Shown: positions 8,091 to 16,357, counted from the first letter of the stretch. The stretch is 64,000 bases of DNA from an uncultured Clostridia bacterium (GCA_947649615.1 CANSSG010000002.1:1-64000), one strand, 5' to 3'. The notes: generated by a model from the sequence alone, not told the origin. Numbers and translations: made by a program.

Positions 8091-10046
8091 TTACCAATCG
8101 TCATAGTTTTTACCGAGCCCGGAACGCACCTTTTTAGTCCTGGCGCGGGGCACAGCAGGAACCGCTGGCGGCTTTGCAACAGCCACTGGCGGGCATTGGC
8201 CGCGCATGGCTTTAAGCTGCCTGTCAATAGCGTCCAGGTCTTTAGGCAAAGCCTTGAACGCAGCCATGGCATAGTTACGGCAGTCAAGGGCCTCGTTGCG
8301 CTCATGGCCGGGAATCTTCTTCCATACCCAAGGCTGCTTTTTGCTCGCGTCATATTCCAGCCGCTCAGACAGCAGACCGGCGAAATAGCTGGAGCCATAA
8401 TCGTCCCGGTGCGGGAAATGACAGTAGTTGGGGCCAGGCGTCTGAACGCGCAGATTATCCATAATCCGCTGCTTCCCGGCGTCGACGCCAATCTCATACA
8501 TCCAGCACGTCCCGATATACTGCTCTTTAATCATGATTTTTTGCTCCTTGGGTGGTTTCGTATAGGGGGCGTTATGGTCTTTTGAGCCCATAATCGCGAA
8601 CACCTTTTTACGGATTCGGTCATGGCACGCCAGCCGAACCTCGCCGGAGAAGTGGCCGGCCTGGTCCACAAAGGTCAACGATACCGGCAGGCCCAGCCCG
8701 TCAGCAAAGCGAAATACCCGGTTAAACAGAACCTCGTCCAGTTTAGCCCAGGTCGCTGGATCATCGGGCCTCCCCATGACGATACCCTTTTCAATCCCCC
8801 AGGTTTCTCCGAAGTGTCCATGTCCGACGACCTCATATTCCATCCGGTTGTCCTGAGTGTCCACACCGGCCGTCAGCACCAGCACACCGTCAGGCAGCTC
8901 AACGGGCGTGCCGCCCTCTTCCAGTCCGTAGGCCTCCACATCACGCCGCCCCATCAGACTGTCCTCGTCCTCTATGTCTCCGCGATCTTCCCACAACTCA
9001 CCAAAACGGGTGTTATAGACAACTTGAAGGCTTTTGGAATCTCCAATCGCATACAGATACTCAAGAATAGAAGATTCCCACGAAGCCCACGGGCTTACAA
9101 ATGAATTGAGCCAAAAGGAGCGAACACCGCGTTTATATGCGTCTGGATTATCAGCAATCCATTTGGCTGGCTGCTTTTTCATCTGGCGCTCTGTTGATAT
9201 GCACGAACACTCAGGGCAGATGTAATAGATATCCGATACCTCGTACTGCTTTTCTTTCTGGACGATTTTTTCAGTTGCCGTGTATCGGATATTTGAGAAA
9301 TGAATATCGTGGTATCCGCCGCAGTGCGGACATTTTACACACCATCTCTCCATCGTTCCTTCTGCAAAAGAACGTGCTATTTTGCTGGCATTTTTAATTG
9401 TAGGTGTTGAGACTTCAACTGCTTTTGAGTTATAGAACGTGATTTGCCGAGCTGTGGCCAGTTTCCACGGATCGCCTTCATTACCAGCAGATGCCGCCCA
9501 GCGATCCCGTTCGTCACCAAAAACGTATCGACAGGGAGTGGAAGCGAGGTCATCAGGGACATTGGTTCCACACATTATCAGCATTCCACCTGGAAAAGAT
9601 TTGCGTAGTAGTGTGTTTCCGCTGTCACGGCTCTTGGCCTTTGATACTTTTGAACGCAATACGCTACATTCTTGAATCAATGGACCAACGCGCACTTGCG
9701 AAAACTTTTTTGCATCGTCAATATCTGGATGGATATACAGAATATTTCCAGGGTCTTGATGGATAATGTAACCAATACAGTTCAGCTCGAACTCCGATTT
9801 ACCTACCTGCGATGAAGCAACCATGACAATCCTTCGTACTTTTGGGTCAGTAAAGGCATTCATCAGCTCCCTAAGATACGGCGTCCGGTTTGTACGCCAT
9901 GGGCCTGGTTCCGCTGCGCTTCGCGGCAATCGCCGGTATTTATCCGCCCACTCTGTTACGGTTAAATTTTCTGGCGGATTCATACCCGCCAGCACTTTGG
10001 CCACCACAGAATTAAGACGGGCAGTGTTAGAGCTATTCATCGTCAT
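8091..10046 (-). CDS. Terminase large subunit, lambda gpA family
   Basis: The 651-residue packaging motor matches the GpA family (PF05876): N-terminal LTVTEWADKYRRLPRSAAEP, ATP-binding ASSQVGKSE at residues 77-85, Walker B-like YVFGDERDRW, four cysteines in two CPHC/CPEC pairs (zinc-binding segment) and a nuclease region starting LTAGVDTQDNRMEYEVVG. It cuts cos sites and pumps DNA into the prohead. It overlaps the small-subunit gene by 14 bases. The portion 9000-9750 is visibly more AT-rich than the flanks, hinting at recombination inside the gene. Confidence 0.93.
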   Translation of the reverse strand: MTMNSSNTARLNSVVAKVLAGMNPPENLTVTEWADKYRRLPRSAAEPGPWRTNRTPYLRELMNAFTDPKVRRIVMVASSQVGKSEFELNCIGYIIHQDPGNILYIHPDIDDAKKFSQVRVGPLIQECSVLRSKVSKAKSRDSGNTLLRKSFPGGMLIMCGTNVPDDLASTPCRYVFGDERDRWAASAGNEGDPWKLATARQITFYNSKAVEVSTPTIKNASKIARSFAEGTMERWCVKCPHCGGYHDIHFSNIRYTATEKIVQKEKQYEVSDIYYICPECSCISTERQMKKQPAKWIADNPDAYKRGVRSFWLNSFVSPWASWESSILEYLYAIGDSKSLQVVYNTRFGELWEDRGDIEDEDSLMGRRDVEAYGLEEGGTPVELPDGVLVLTAGVDTQDNRMEYEVVGHGHFGETWGIEKGIVMGRPDDPATWAKLDEVLFNRVFRFADGLGLPVSLTFVDQAGHFSGEVRLACHDRIRKKVFAIMGSKDHNAPYTKPPKEQKIMIKEQYIGTCWMYEIGVDAGKQRIMDNLRVQTPGPNYCHFPHRDDYGSSYFAGLLSERLEYDASKKQPWVWKKIPGHERNEALDCRNYAMAAFKALPKDLDAIDRQLKAMRGQCPPVAVAKPPAVPAVPRARTKKVRSGLGKNYDDW

Positions 10047-10593
10047 CCGCCCAATTTGTTTCCCAATTCATCCGGCCACGTACACGCTCCTCATACCTCT
10101 TTGGGTCGTAGCGATAGTGAGACAGCTCGCTCATAACCGCATATACCTCTCGGCGGATAATTTCAGAAGCCTCGGCAGGTGTCTGCGCATCGACCACATC
10201 TACTGCCAACCGCCCGGGTAGCGCCATTAGTGAGCTGCGGATTGTGTAAATCAAGTCCTCGGTCAGAGCAGCCACATCTTCGCTGCGGTGCATTTTCCCC
10301 TGTAGTTCATCAGCTTCCAGCTTTGCAATTTTCGCCTTGGAAGATTTGAGCGTTACATCAGCCGCTTGACGTGCCTTTTCTAGCCGTTGTTCTTCTGCGC
10401 TTCTTGCATCTTCCTTGGATTGGGATTTGACATACCGCTGGACAGATTCACAAAGGAGGAACCGGCCTTTTGAAACTTTTTCTAACTGCCCATCTTCTGC
10501 CAGTTGCCGGATATATCGCCCAGTTATGCCAAGAACACAGGCCAGCTCAGTTGTGCTGACCTCTGTTTCGGGCGTAATTTTTGTGTTCGACAC
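10033..10593 (-). CDS. Terminase small subunit, lambda Nu1-like
   Basis: The 186-residue protein begins with a winged-helix DNA-binding part (VSTTELACVLGITGRYIRQL, then GRFLLCESVQRYVK) followed by a helical dimerisation part rich in Lys/Glu, with LSHYRYDPKRYEERVRGR near the end. This is the layout of Nu1 (PF07471), which recognises the cos site and recruits the large subunit. Its position directly after a non-coding stretch that could hold cos supports the call. Confidence 0.88.
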   Translation of the reverse strand: MSNTKITPETEVSTTELACVLGITGRYIRQLAEDGQLEKVSKGRFLLCESVQRYVKSQSKEDARSAEEQRLEKARQAADVTLKSSKAKIAKLEADELQGKMHRSEDVAALTEDLIYTIRSSLMALPGRLAVDVVDAQTPAEASEIIRREVYAVMSELSHYRYDPKRYEERVRGRMNWETNWADDDE

Positions 10594-10864
10594 GGCCGCT
10601 CACTCCTTCCCCGTAGCACTACCAAAAGCGGAACGGAAATGTCACGAAAAATTTTTTACTAACTAATCGTTATTTGGGGTCGGCGAGCCCGCAGCTAACG
10701 GGATCCCCCTGTCACAGTACCTTTTCCGCTCGCCGTCGCTGTTCGCGTTGCAATGGCCTTTCCTGGGACTTTACGGCTCGGGCAAGGGAACGCCCAAGGC
10801 AAGCACAGAAGCCTCCCTGCGCGGCTCTCTGCGCCTGTCTTGGGCATTGTAGCTTGTCGCTCGC
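10594..10864. other. Non-coding gap upstream of terminase, candidate cos region
   Basis: No convincing gene is present in these 271 bases. At about 10676-10694 the plus strand reads GGGGTCGGCGAGCCCGCAG, which resembles the lambda cosN core (GGGGCGGCGACCTCGCGGG) with one inserted base and a few changes. It is followed by an imperfect inverted repeat and GC-rich sequence. In lambda-like phages cos lies directly before the small-subunit gene, as here. The similarity is visible by eye only. Confidence 0.4.
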
Positions 10865-11389
10865 TTAGAGCTTGGTCAACAGCTCCGCATGACTGTACCC
10901 TTTGACACCCTTGGTCATCATGGTCAGGAAGTCATCACGGGAGAAATCCGACAGGCGGAACACTTCCTCTGGGCGCATACCCAGCTGACGCCCTATCTCT
11001 TGTACCGTCTTACCATCATCCAGCAATCTCTTGACGATGGCTTTCATCGGCTCCAGCAGATGTGTGCCGCGAGCGCGGTTGTGTGTGACGGTGCCGTAGA
11101 TGTCCTCGGATGCGTCCTCGTGGCGCACCACTACAACAGGTACTTTGCCGCCGAGCTTGGTGTGCAATGGTTCCTCTCCCGCTACGGTCCAGCGGTGGAA
11201 GCCGTCGATGATGGTGTAATCAGGGCGCACCACGATGGGCAGCGTCCAGCCGTTGGTCATGATGGATTGCACCAGCAGCTTTAGGTTTTCCCGGTTGACC
11301 TTGTTGGGGTTGTAGTCATTGGGCCTGAGTGTGTCCCGGTCTACCCATTGCAGTGAGGACAGAGGGGCGAACAGATCCACATCAGCCAT
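10865..11389 (-). CDS. ParB/Srx-like protein, IbrB/YbdM-like
   Basis: The likely start is ATG 11387-11389 (MADVDLFAPLSSLQWVDRD), preceded by GGGGGTGAGG; it gives 174 residues. The core LRPNDYNPNKVNRENLKLL, IVVRPDYTIIDGFHRW and KVPVVVVRH is the ParB/sulfiredoxin-like N-terminal domain, followed by a helical segment (TVQEIGRQLGMRPEEVFRL) that looks like an HTH. It overlaps the upstream DUF3440 gene by 8 bases. In enterobacteria, IbrB/YbdM is likewise encoded beside IbrA/YbdN. The activity is unknown; ParB folds may bind CTP or act as nucleases. Confidence 0.8.
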   Translation of the reverse strand: MADVDLFAPLSSLQWVDRDTLRPNDYNPNKVNRENLKLLVQSIMTNGWTLPIVVRPDYTIIDGFHRWTVAGEEPLHTKLGGKVPVVVVRHEDASEDIYGTVTHNRARGTHLLEPMKAIVKRLLDDGKTVQEIGRQLGMRPEEVFRLSDFSRDDFLTMMTKGVKGYSHAELLTKL

Positions 11390-12536
11390 TTGCCTCACCC
11401 CCTTTGCGGAAGTTTTTGGCGTAGGCTGCATAGGCGCAGGATATGTCTTGGTAGATGGCGCGGAGGGTGCGGAGCTTGGGGTCACCAGCTACCAGCCCCC
11501 CGTACATCTTTCGGTAGTCCCGGGGACGGGCCATGCCGTCCATGCGGATAAACAGCTTGCGGTACTGCTTGGCCACGTCCCTCTTGTGGGGGGTGTTGAA
11601 AAAATCGCCCGGCCGGAGGAACAACATCTCTTTCAGCAGGGCGCGGTAGTCCTTTTTGTCCTCACCCTCCAGCTCCCGCCGCTTTTTGGTCGTGCGGTGG
11701 AACATCTCACTGTCCCAATACATCACGGCCAGGTATGCGTTTGGTTCCCGGCGCAGTACGCGTTCCATCAGCTGAGGATCGTACTCACCCAGGTGGACCA
11801 GCACCGGCACCGTGTCCACGGAGAAGAACTGCGACACCCGCAGCTGGTTCCTGTTGACGCCCACTTGGTACATCTGCAGGTAGACCTCCGGGATGTCGAT
11901 GTGCTGATCGCGGAGATACAGCCAGACATCAGTGGTTTTCCAGTCGTAAATGGGATAGATGGTGTTGGTGTTGGTGATCCCCTTCGCGCCCATGTTCAGC
12001 GCAGCCATGTACTGGAGGCGCTGAATGGATTCCGCCGCCCGGACTCCGGTTATCATGATGCCGTCCATAGTCACCCGGGGGAGGAACGATTGGTAGTTGT
12101 CCACCCGGGCGCGGAGCTGGGGATGGTTGCGGATGGCAAAGGGCGGGGGCTGCCGTACCCAGACATCCCGCTTCCGGCTGTCCCAGCAAACGAAGGTTTC
12201 ATCGCTGGACAGCTCATTGAGGCAGTTGAAGTGCTTGACCTCGATGCACCACCAGTTAAACTTGGCGCCGGCCAGCAGGAATTTCTTCCTCCACAGTTTT
12301 GTGGTGGCCTCTATGCAATCGAAAATGGCTTCCTCGTCAATGAAAAGGACGGTCAGTAGGGATGGGTCGATCTCCCCGGCCTGGATCAGCTGGTAGGTCA
12401 GGTGAGCGAGCACGATGCTGTCTTTCCCCCCGGAGAATGAGAGGTAGACCGGGACGCCGTTGGAGAACACATTCTTGATGCGCTGCTTGGCCGCTGTCAC
12501 TACGTCGATGTTGGATTGGACACGCTTTACAGCCAT
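11382..12536 (-). CDS. PAPS-reductase-like protein with DUF3440, IbrA/YbdN-like
   Basis: The 384-residue protein has the ATP-pyrophosphatase loop FSGGKDSIVLAHL at residues about 34-46, then LFIDEEAIFDC, and TGVRAAESIQRLQY typical of PAPS-reductase-fold adenylating enzymes. The C-terminal half matches DUF3440 (IYPIYDWKTTDVWLYL, ISCAYAAYAKNFRKGG). Related proteins are IbrA/YbdN. Such enzymes use ATP or sulfonucleotides; no substrate is established here. The start overlaps the stop of the ParB-zinc-ribbon gene, and its end overlaps the IbrB-like gene, so it is the middle of a coupled operon. Confidence 0.82.
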   Translation of the reverse strand: MAVKRVQSNIDVVTAAKQRIKNVFSNGVPVYLSFSGGKDSIVLAHLTYQLIQAGEIDPSLLTVLFIDEEAIFDCIEATTKLWRKKFLLAGAKFNWWCIEVKHFNCLNELSSDETFVCWDSRKRDVWVRQPPPFAIRNHPQLRARVDNYQSFLPRVTMDGIMITGVRAAESIQRLQYMAALNMGAKGITNTNTIYPIYDWKTTDVWLYLRDQHIDIPEVYLQMYQVGVNRNQLRVSQFFSVDTVPVLVHLGEYDPQLMERVLRREPNAYLAVMYWDSEMFHRTTKKRRELEGEDKKDYRALLKEMLFLRPGDFFNTPHKRDVAKQYRKLFIRMDGMARPRDYRKMYGGLVAGDPKLRTLRAIYQDISCAYAAYAKNFRKGGEANG

Positions 12537-13135
12537 ATCTGCTCACCACATTTCGGGCAGAGGACAAACCGGCCGCCCTGCTCCGCTTGCTGGGGCTGCT
12601 CGCCGGTGGCCGATGGGGTGCAGTCCTCCGCGCGGGCGGCTGCCGCAGTTTCTCGGGCCTCGTACCGCTGGCCGGTTTCCCGGATTTCCTCGGCCCGCTC
12701 CGGGTCGATGGTGCCGTATTCACTGAGGGCGGCGCTGGCCTCGTCTGCCTCCATGACCATGGCCCGGAGTAAATCTTCCTCAAAGCCGGGGATATCCAGG
12801 TCGTCTTTCAGCTCCAACACGAGAGCATCCAGCGCGGCCAGATCGTCAACGCCCAGGTCAAACACCCGGTTATCGGCCAACATGAGCTTTTTCTTCTGGG
12901 CCTCCGTCAGCCCGGACACAACATAGCAGTCCGCTTCGGTGTGTCCCATGGAGAGCAGCGTTTCAAACAGGCCGTTTCCGGCTAGGATGGTGCCGCCCTC
13001 GTCGACCACGATGGGGCGAATCTGGCCGAACATCTCCACGGAGCGCCGGAACTCCTTCAGCTGCTTGTCGGTGTGCATCCGCACATTCCGCTCCGGGGGG
13101 TGCAACTCGGTCAGGGGCTTCTTTGTCACTTTCAT
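12527..13135 (-). CDS. ParB-like protein with C-terminal zinc ribbon
   Basis: The 202-residue product starts MKVTKKPLTELHPPERNVRM and contains VEMFGQIRPIVVDEGGTILA, the ParB N-terminal domain with a GNGLFE segment in place of the usual GxxR box. A helical middle (LTEAQKKKLMLADNRV) is followed by an Ala/Glu-rich linker and a final CPKCGEQIWL, half of a zinc ribbon. Its ATG overlaps the upstream stop (ATGA, 13132-13135). This gene and the preceding PAPS-reductase-like gene form a second ParB/PAPSR pair in the same operon. Confidence 0.78.
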   Translation of the reverse strand: MKVTKKPLTELHPPERNVRMHTDKQLKEFRRSVEMFGQIRPIVVDEGGTILAGNGLFETLLSMGHTEADCYVVSGLTEAQKKKLMLADNRVFDLGVDDLAALDALVLELKDDLDIPGFEEDLLRAMVMEADEASAALSEYGTIDPERAEEIRETGQRYEARETAAAARAEDCTPSATGEQPQQAEQGGRFVLCPKCGEQIWL

Positions 13136-13914
13136 GCCCTCACCCCCTCCAGGAACGCCCGGGCGCTCACAATCTTCTCCGCAGCAGCGGTGACGATGGA
13201 GGGGTCAATGTCATAGACCTCGCGCCAGCCATTTTCGGTGCTGCCCGTCCATTGGCGGGCGGGCCAGGGGTGAGTGCCGCACAGATAGCCGTTCTTCCAC
13301 CCATAGATGGGCGGGAGCGGGAGCTGATGGTAATGGATATAGGCCAGGACGTGCTCATGGCTCCAGGCCGCGAGTGGGCTAAACCGGGTTACGCCCTTTC
13401 CGTCCGTGTAGATATTGCTGCCCCGGCCAACGAAGTTCCCGTCTGCCCGGCGGCGGCCCAGGATGATGACGTCCAGCTCATGGGCTTTGAAGTATTCGCG
13501 CTGCGCCCGGTGCTGGACGATGGAGAACCAGCGCCCCGCCGTGGCCGATTCCTGGGGGAACAGCATTTCGGGGTGTTTGGCCAGCCAGTCCAGGCCCTGG
13601 TGTGTGTTGATGACCTCGCAGCCCGCTGGCTTGTTGGCCTGCACCCAGGCGGCAAAAGCCGGGTACTCCAGATCACACACGCCGATCATGCTGTCGGTGA
13701 CACCGGCGACCTCGCAGACGTGGCCGAGAACGATACTGTCTTTTCCAGCGCTCCAGGCGTAGGCAGCCCTCTTGCCCTCCATAGTGGCCCGAATATCCTC
13801 CACCGTGGCGGCAGTCAGTTCGTCCAGCTGCTCCCGAGAAATAGCGTCCTCAATGGTTGCAACAGCGTCCAGCCATGCTTTATTGTCAATGCGCTGTTTA
13901 CGCCCAAGGCTCAT
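13132..13914 (-). CDS. PAPS-reductase-like ATP-pyrophosphatase family protein
   Basis: ATG 13912-13914 (MSLGRKQRIDNKAWL) overlaps the symporter stop as ATGA, giving 260 residues. The nucleotide loop reads AWSAGKDSIVLGHVC, with Ala for the usual Gly of SGGKDS. Later motifs are VCDLEYPAFAAWVQ, EYFKAHELDVIILGRRRADG, TRFSPLAAWSHEHVLAYI and LCGTHPWPARQW. These fit the PAPS reductase/ATP sulfurylase small-subunit superfamily. The C-terminal redox cysteine motif of true PAPS reductases is not evident, so an adenylating or sulfur-transfer role is more likely than sulfate reduction. Confidence 0.8.
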   Translation of the reverse strand: MSLGRKQRIDNKAWLDAVATIEDAISREQLDELTAATVEDIRATMEGKRAAYAWSAGKDSIVLGHVCEVAGVTDSMIGVCDLEYPAFAAWVQANKPAGCEVINTHQGLDWLAKHPEMLFPQESATAGRWFSIVQHRAQREYFKAHELDVIILGRRRADGNFVGRGSNIYTDGKGVTRFSPLAAWSHEHVLAYIHYHQLPLPPIYGWKNGYLCGTHPWPARQWTGSTENGWREVYDIDPSIVTAAAEKIVSARAFLEGVRA

Positions 13915-15287
13915 ACCGCACACGCCCCCTTCCTGGGAGCGGTCATCATGCAGATGGCGCCGGAGAGCAGCAGCGCACACAAGCTGCCAGCGGTTTTCAT
14001 AGCTGCGCTGCCGGTGACGGTGCCAATAACAAAAATCGGCATCCCGATAACGAGTGACGCCACGATCCCCGCCGTCACTCCGCCTGCTGATAACGATTTT
14101 CCTTTCAGCGTCAGCACAGTAGGCAACATGGTCGTAGCTCGCAGCGCACCGTAAATCAGGAACAGGTCAGTCACCGCCAGACCGGGGATATTGGCAATGA
14201 CGATGGCCAGCACCAGGAGCGCCAGCATGGAGCCTTTTACCGCGCCCATGCCGCCCCCGAAGTCGTTGGTCAGCGATGCCACTGCGCAAAGGTTACTGTC
14301 AGTGGTGGAGAGAAGCCCGGAGATCACCATGAACAGGAAGGGCAACATCACCCACTCAGGGAACATGCTGGACACCAGCTCGAAGTTCACCATACCCGCA
14401 TCCTGGGCAACGTAGCCAGAGCCGGCCGCGATGAAACCGAGAACGCCCATGGAGAACGGTACCACAGCAAAGAACAGCGCCCCCAGCTGGAACGCCCCGC
14501 CGATTTTGTCCTCGCGGATGGAGAACGCCCGCTGCCAGAAGCATTGATCCCCGAACGGGGCGGCAATCAGACCGACCGCCGTGGGCACTCCAAAGGCCAG
14601 AAGCACCTCCAGGCCCTTTTTGTTGAACAGGCTGGTGTACTCCCCGGACTGTCCCGCAAGCCCCGTGACGAGGCTGGATAGGCCGGTATCGCCCGACAGT
14701 GCCCAGGGTACCAGCAGCGCACAGCAGGCGAGCATGAGAACCATCTGGAGCGCATCGGTCAGCACCGACGCCTTGATACCGGAATACTGCGAATAGGAAA
14801 AGGCAATGGCCGCCAGTACGACGGTCAGTGCCCAGAATGGCCAGCCCATCACCGCCGCGAGTATCTTCGCGCCGGCGAGCAGCTGCACCGCCGTGGACAG
14901 GACGGCCAGCGCGGACAGTTCAAACAGATATGCCCCGTGGACGCCCTTGGAGTGATACCGCTGCTGCATATAGCCGGATAGCGTGATCCCCTCCGGGGCC
15001 TGGGTGCGCATCCGCTTCCCGAACGGAACGAATATCAGCAGACACAGCACGTTCGGCACCAGGAACCAGAACAGGCCGGGCAGACCGTTGGTATATGCCT
15101 TTTCCGCCGAAGTGAAAAGCGCAGGAGCCCAGATCCATGTGGCCGCTATGCTCATGGCGCTTTGGATCAGGCCGAGCTTCCTGTCGGCAACGTGGAAGCT
15201 CTCGGTGTTGTGCGACCGCTGCGAGAGGCAGATGGTGACAATGACCATCAGCACCGCATACGCCGCCAGTACGATGAAGCCGTACAT
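13911..15287 (-). CDS. Sodium:solute symporter family transporter on a prophage
   Basis: The start is ATG 15285-15287 (MYGFIVLAAYAVLMVIVT) with AAGGAGGAAAC upstream; this gives 458 residues with about twelve hydrophobic segments. SSS-family features include FHVADRKLGLIQSAMSIAAT near the first loop, FSYSQYSGIKASVLTDALQM, PFGDQCFWQRAFSIRED and SGLLSTTDSNLCAVASL. These proteins couple Na+ entry to uptake of sugars, amino acids or other small solutes; the substrate cannot be read from sequence. It heads the coupled PAPSR/ParB operon, which is unusual for phage cargo and suggests that it supplies a substrate for those enzymes. Confidence 0.85.
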   Translation of the reverse strand: MYGFIVLAAYAVLMVIVTICLSQRSHNTESFHVADRKLGLIQSAMSIAATWIWAPALFTSAEKAYTNGLPGLFWFLVPNVLCLLIFVPFGKRMRTQAPEGITLSGYMQQRYHSKGVHGAYLFELSALAVLSTAVQLLAGAKILAAVMGWPFWALTVVLAAIAFSYSQYSGIKASVLTDALQMVLMLACCALLVPWALSGDTGLSSLVTGLAGQSGEYTSLFNKKGLEVLLAFGVPTAVGLIAAPFGDQCFWQRAFSIREDKIGGAFQLGALFFAVVPFSMGVLGFIAAGSGYVAQDAGMVNFELVSSMFPEWVMLPFLFMVISGLLSTTDSNLCAVASLTNDFGGGMGAVKGSMLALLVLAIVIANIPGLAVTDLFLIYGALRATTMLPTVLTLKGKSLSAGGVTAGIVASLVIGMPIFVIGTVTGSAAMKTAGSLCALLLSGAICMMTAPRKGACAV

Positions 15288-15413
15288 TTTGGGTTTCCTC
15301 CTTATTCGTGTTGTGCGACCGCTGCGGGATATTGGCGGTACCGCCGCCCGGTGCATAGCCACCGCGCCAGGAGAAAAGAACGCGGGGCCTATACCCTCCT
15401 TTCCCAAAAGAAT

Positions 15414-15439
15414 GGCGGCCCTCCCAAGAGAGGACCGCC
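15414..15439 (-). terminator. Intrinsic terminator between late regulator and symporter operon
   Basis: Arms 15414-15423 and 15430-15439 give a 10-bp stem with one G-U pair and a six-base loop. On the minus strand the hairpin is followed by ATTCTTTT. It would end or attenuate transcripts reading from the ArpU-like gene into the symporter operon. Confidence 0.6.
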
Positions 15440-15492
15440 TGGCTTGATTTAGGATTTTACCAGCTTACCATAGCACATTGTCGAGCGGAATA

Positions 15493-15912
15493 TCAAGCGT
15501 CATCGCGCGTCACGCCGTTGCAACTTTCGAGGAATCGGTAACAGGCAGACTTGACACTGTTTTCGGAGTTCCTGCCGCCCACCACATCCGCAACCTCTTT
15601 CCATGTGAGCGCATAGAGGAAACGGAGCCGGATAATCATGCGGATATGGTCATCTTCGATACCATCAGCGAACTCGGTAATAGAGGCCTGCGCCTTTTTG
15701 CACTCCCCCTCCAGGCGGGCGATACGCGCTTTCAGATCGGCAATCTCCACAGCAAGATCGCCCACCTTATCGCTCACACCGGGAGCGTGGGGCATTCCAG
15801 TAAGTACCTGCGCACCGGGGCAAGCTGCTGCCTGGAGAGAGGCCAGCATTTCCTTTGCTCTGGCCAGCCGCTCCCTCATAGTAAAATGTCGATTTAATTC
15901 TTGCAAAGTCAA
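15493..15912 (-). CDS. Phage late transcription regulator, DUF1492/ArpU-like sigma-related protein
   Basis: The 139-residue protein has a coiled-coil N-terminal half (LAVEIADLKARIARLEGECK) and a C-terminal sigma region 4-like HTH: DDHIRMIIRLRFLYALTWKE, VADVVGGRNSENSVKSACYR. This layout is that of DUF1492/ArpU-type regulators that sit at the end of early operons and activate the packaging and lysis genes. The likely start is TTG 15910-15912 behind GGGGGTGAGC; an ATG at 15879 is the alternative. A late promoter would be expected just downstream, before the symporter or the terminase genes. Confidence 0.78.
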   Translation of the reverse strand: MTLQELNRHFTMRERLARAKEMLASLQAAACPGAQVLTGMPHAPGVSDKVGDLAVEIADLKARIARLEGECKKAQASITEFADGIEDDHIRMIIRLRFLYALTWKEVADVVGGRNSENSVKSACYRFLESCNGVTRDDA

Positions 15913-15934
15913 TTAGCTCACCCCCGCGCACAGA

Positions 15935-16192
15935 TTATCTCTTTTTGCGAAACCCTCTGGCCTGGGGGCAAGTGCTGAAATGGGAGATGTACCCGAAGCC
16001 GGTCAGCTCGTCACGCGGTCCCTCGAAGTCACAGCTCACAACCTTGCCGCTCCGCTGGAGGACCACCTTTCCAGCAGCCCCGGGCCGCTCCCAGTAGGGC
16101 ACCAGCCGTGGATCACATGGCATACTCTTTCCAGCTGCGGTCTTGACCCATACGATTTCAGCGCCGCATCCGCGACATACCCCTGTCGGCAT
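15935..16192 (-). CDS. Small zinc-ribbon phage protein
   Basis: ATG 16190-16192 (MPTGVCRGCGAEIVWVKTAA) follows GGAGGGAAAG and gives 85 residues. The N-terminal CRGC pair, a second CDP motif and FSTCPQARGFRKKR suggest a small metal-binding protein. Similar short proteins are common in Firmicutes prophages just before the late regulator. No function is known. It overlaps the preceding gene by 35 bases. Confidence 0.65.
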   Translation of the reverse strand: MPTGVCRGCGAEIVWVKTAAGKSMPCDPRLVPYWERPGAAGKVVLQRSGKVVSCDFEGPRDELTGFGYISHFSTCPQARGFRKKR

Positions 16193-16355
16193 AGCCTTTC
16201 CCTCCAATCGTCATTTGTTCCATCTGGGGCTGGGGTTTCTGCTCCACCGACACCACCCGAGCGTCGCCCCACCGCTCCAGGTACATGGCCAGATCCTCCT
16301 TGATGCCTATGGCCTGCCCCGCTGGGGCGTTGACCTGGACTGTGATAATCAGCAT
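16158..16355 (-). CDS. Small phage protein of unknown function
   Basis: The 65-residue product starts at ATG 16353-16355 (MLIITVQVNAPAGQAIGIKE) behind GGAGGTATAGCC. It is a beta-alpha type sequence with LAMYLERWGDARVVSVEQKP and a basic, Met/Arg-rich end. Two bases separate it from the upstream gene's stop. I do not recognise a family. Confidence 0.6.
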   Translation of the reverse strand: MLIITVQVNAPAGQAIGIKEDLAMYLERWGDARVVSVEQKPQPQMEQMTIGGKGYADRGMSRMRR

Positions 16356-16357
16356 GG

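Noticed and set aside
13911-15407. Longer symporter start at a TTG near 15407
   Set aside because: The extra 40 residues are Arg/Pro-rich, not typical of the family, and a much better ribosome site precedes the ATG at 15287.
15288-15410. Riboswitch in the leader of the symporter operon
   Set aside because: There is GC-rich structure, including GGCGGTACCGCC, but no known riboswitch consensus that I can recognise, and the terminator-like hairpin lies further upstream than expected for a simple switch.
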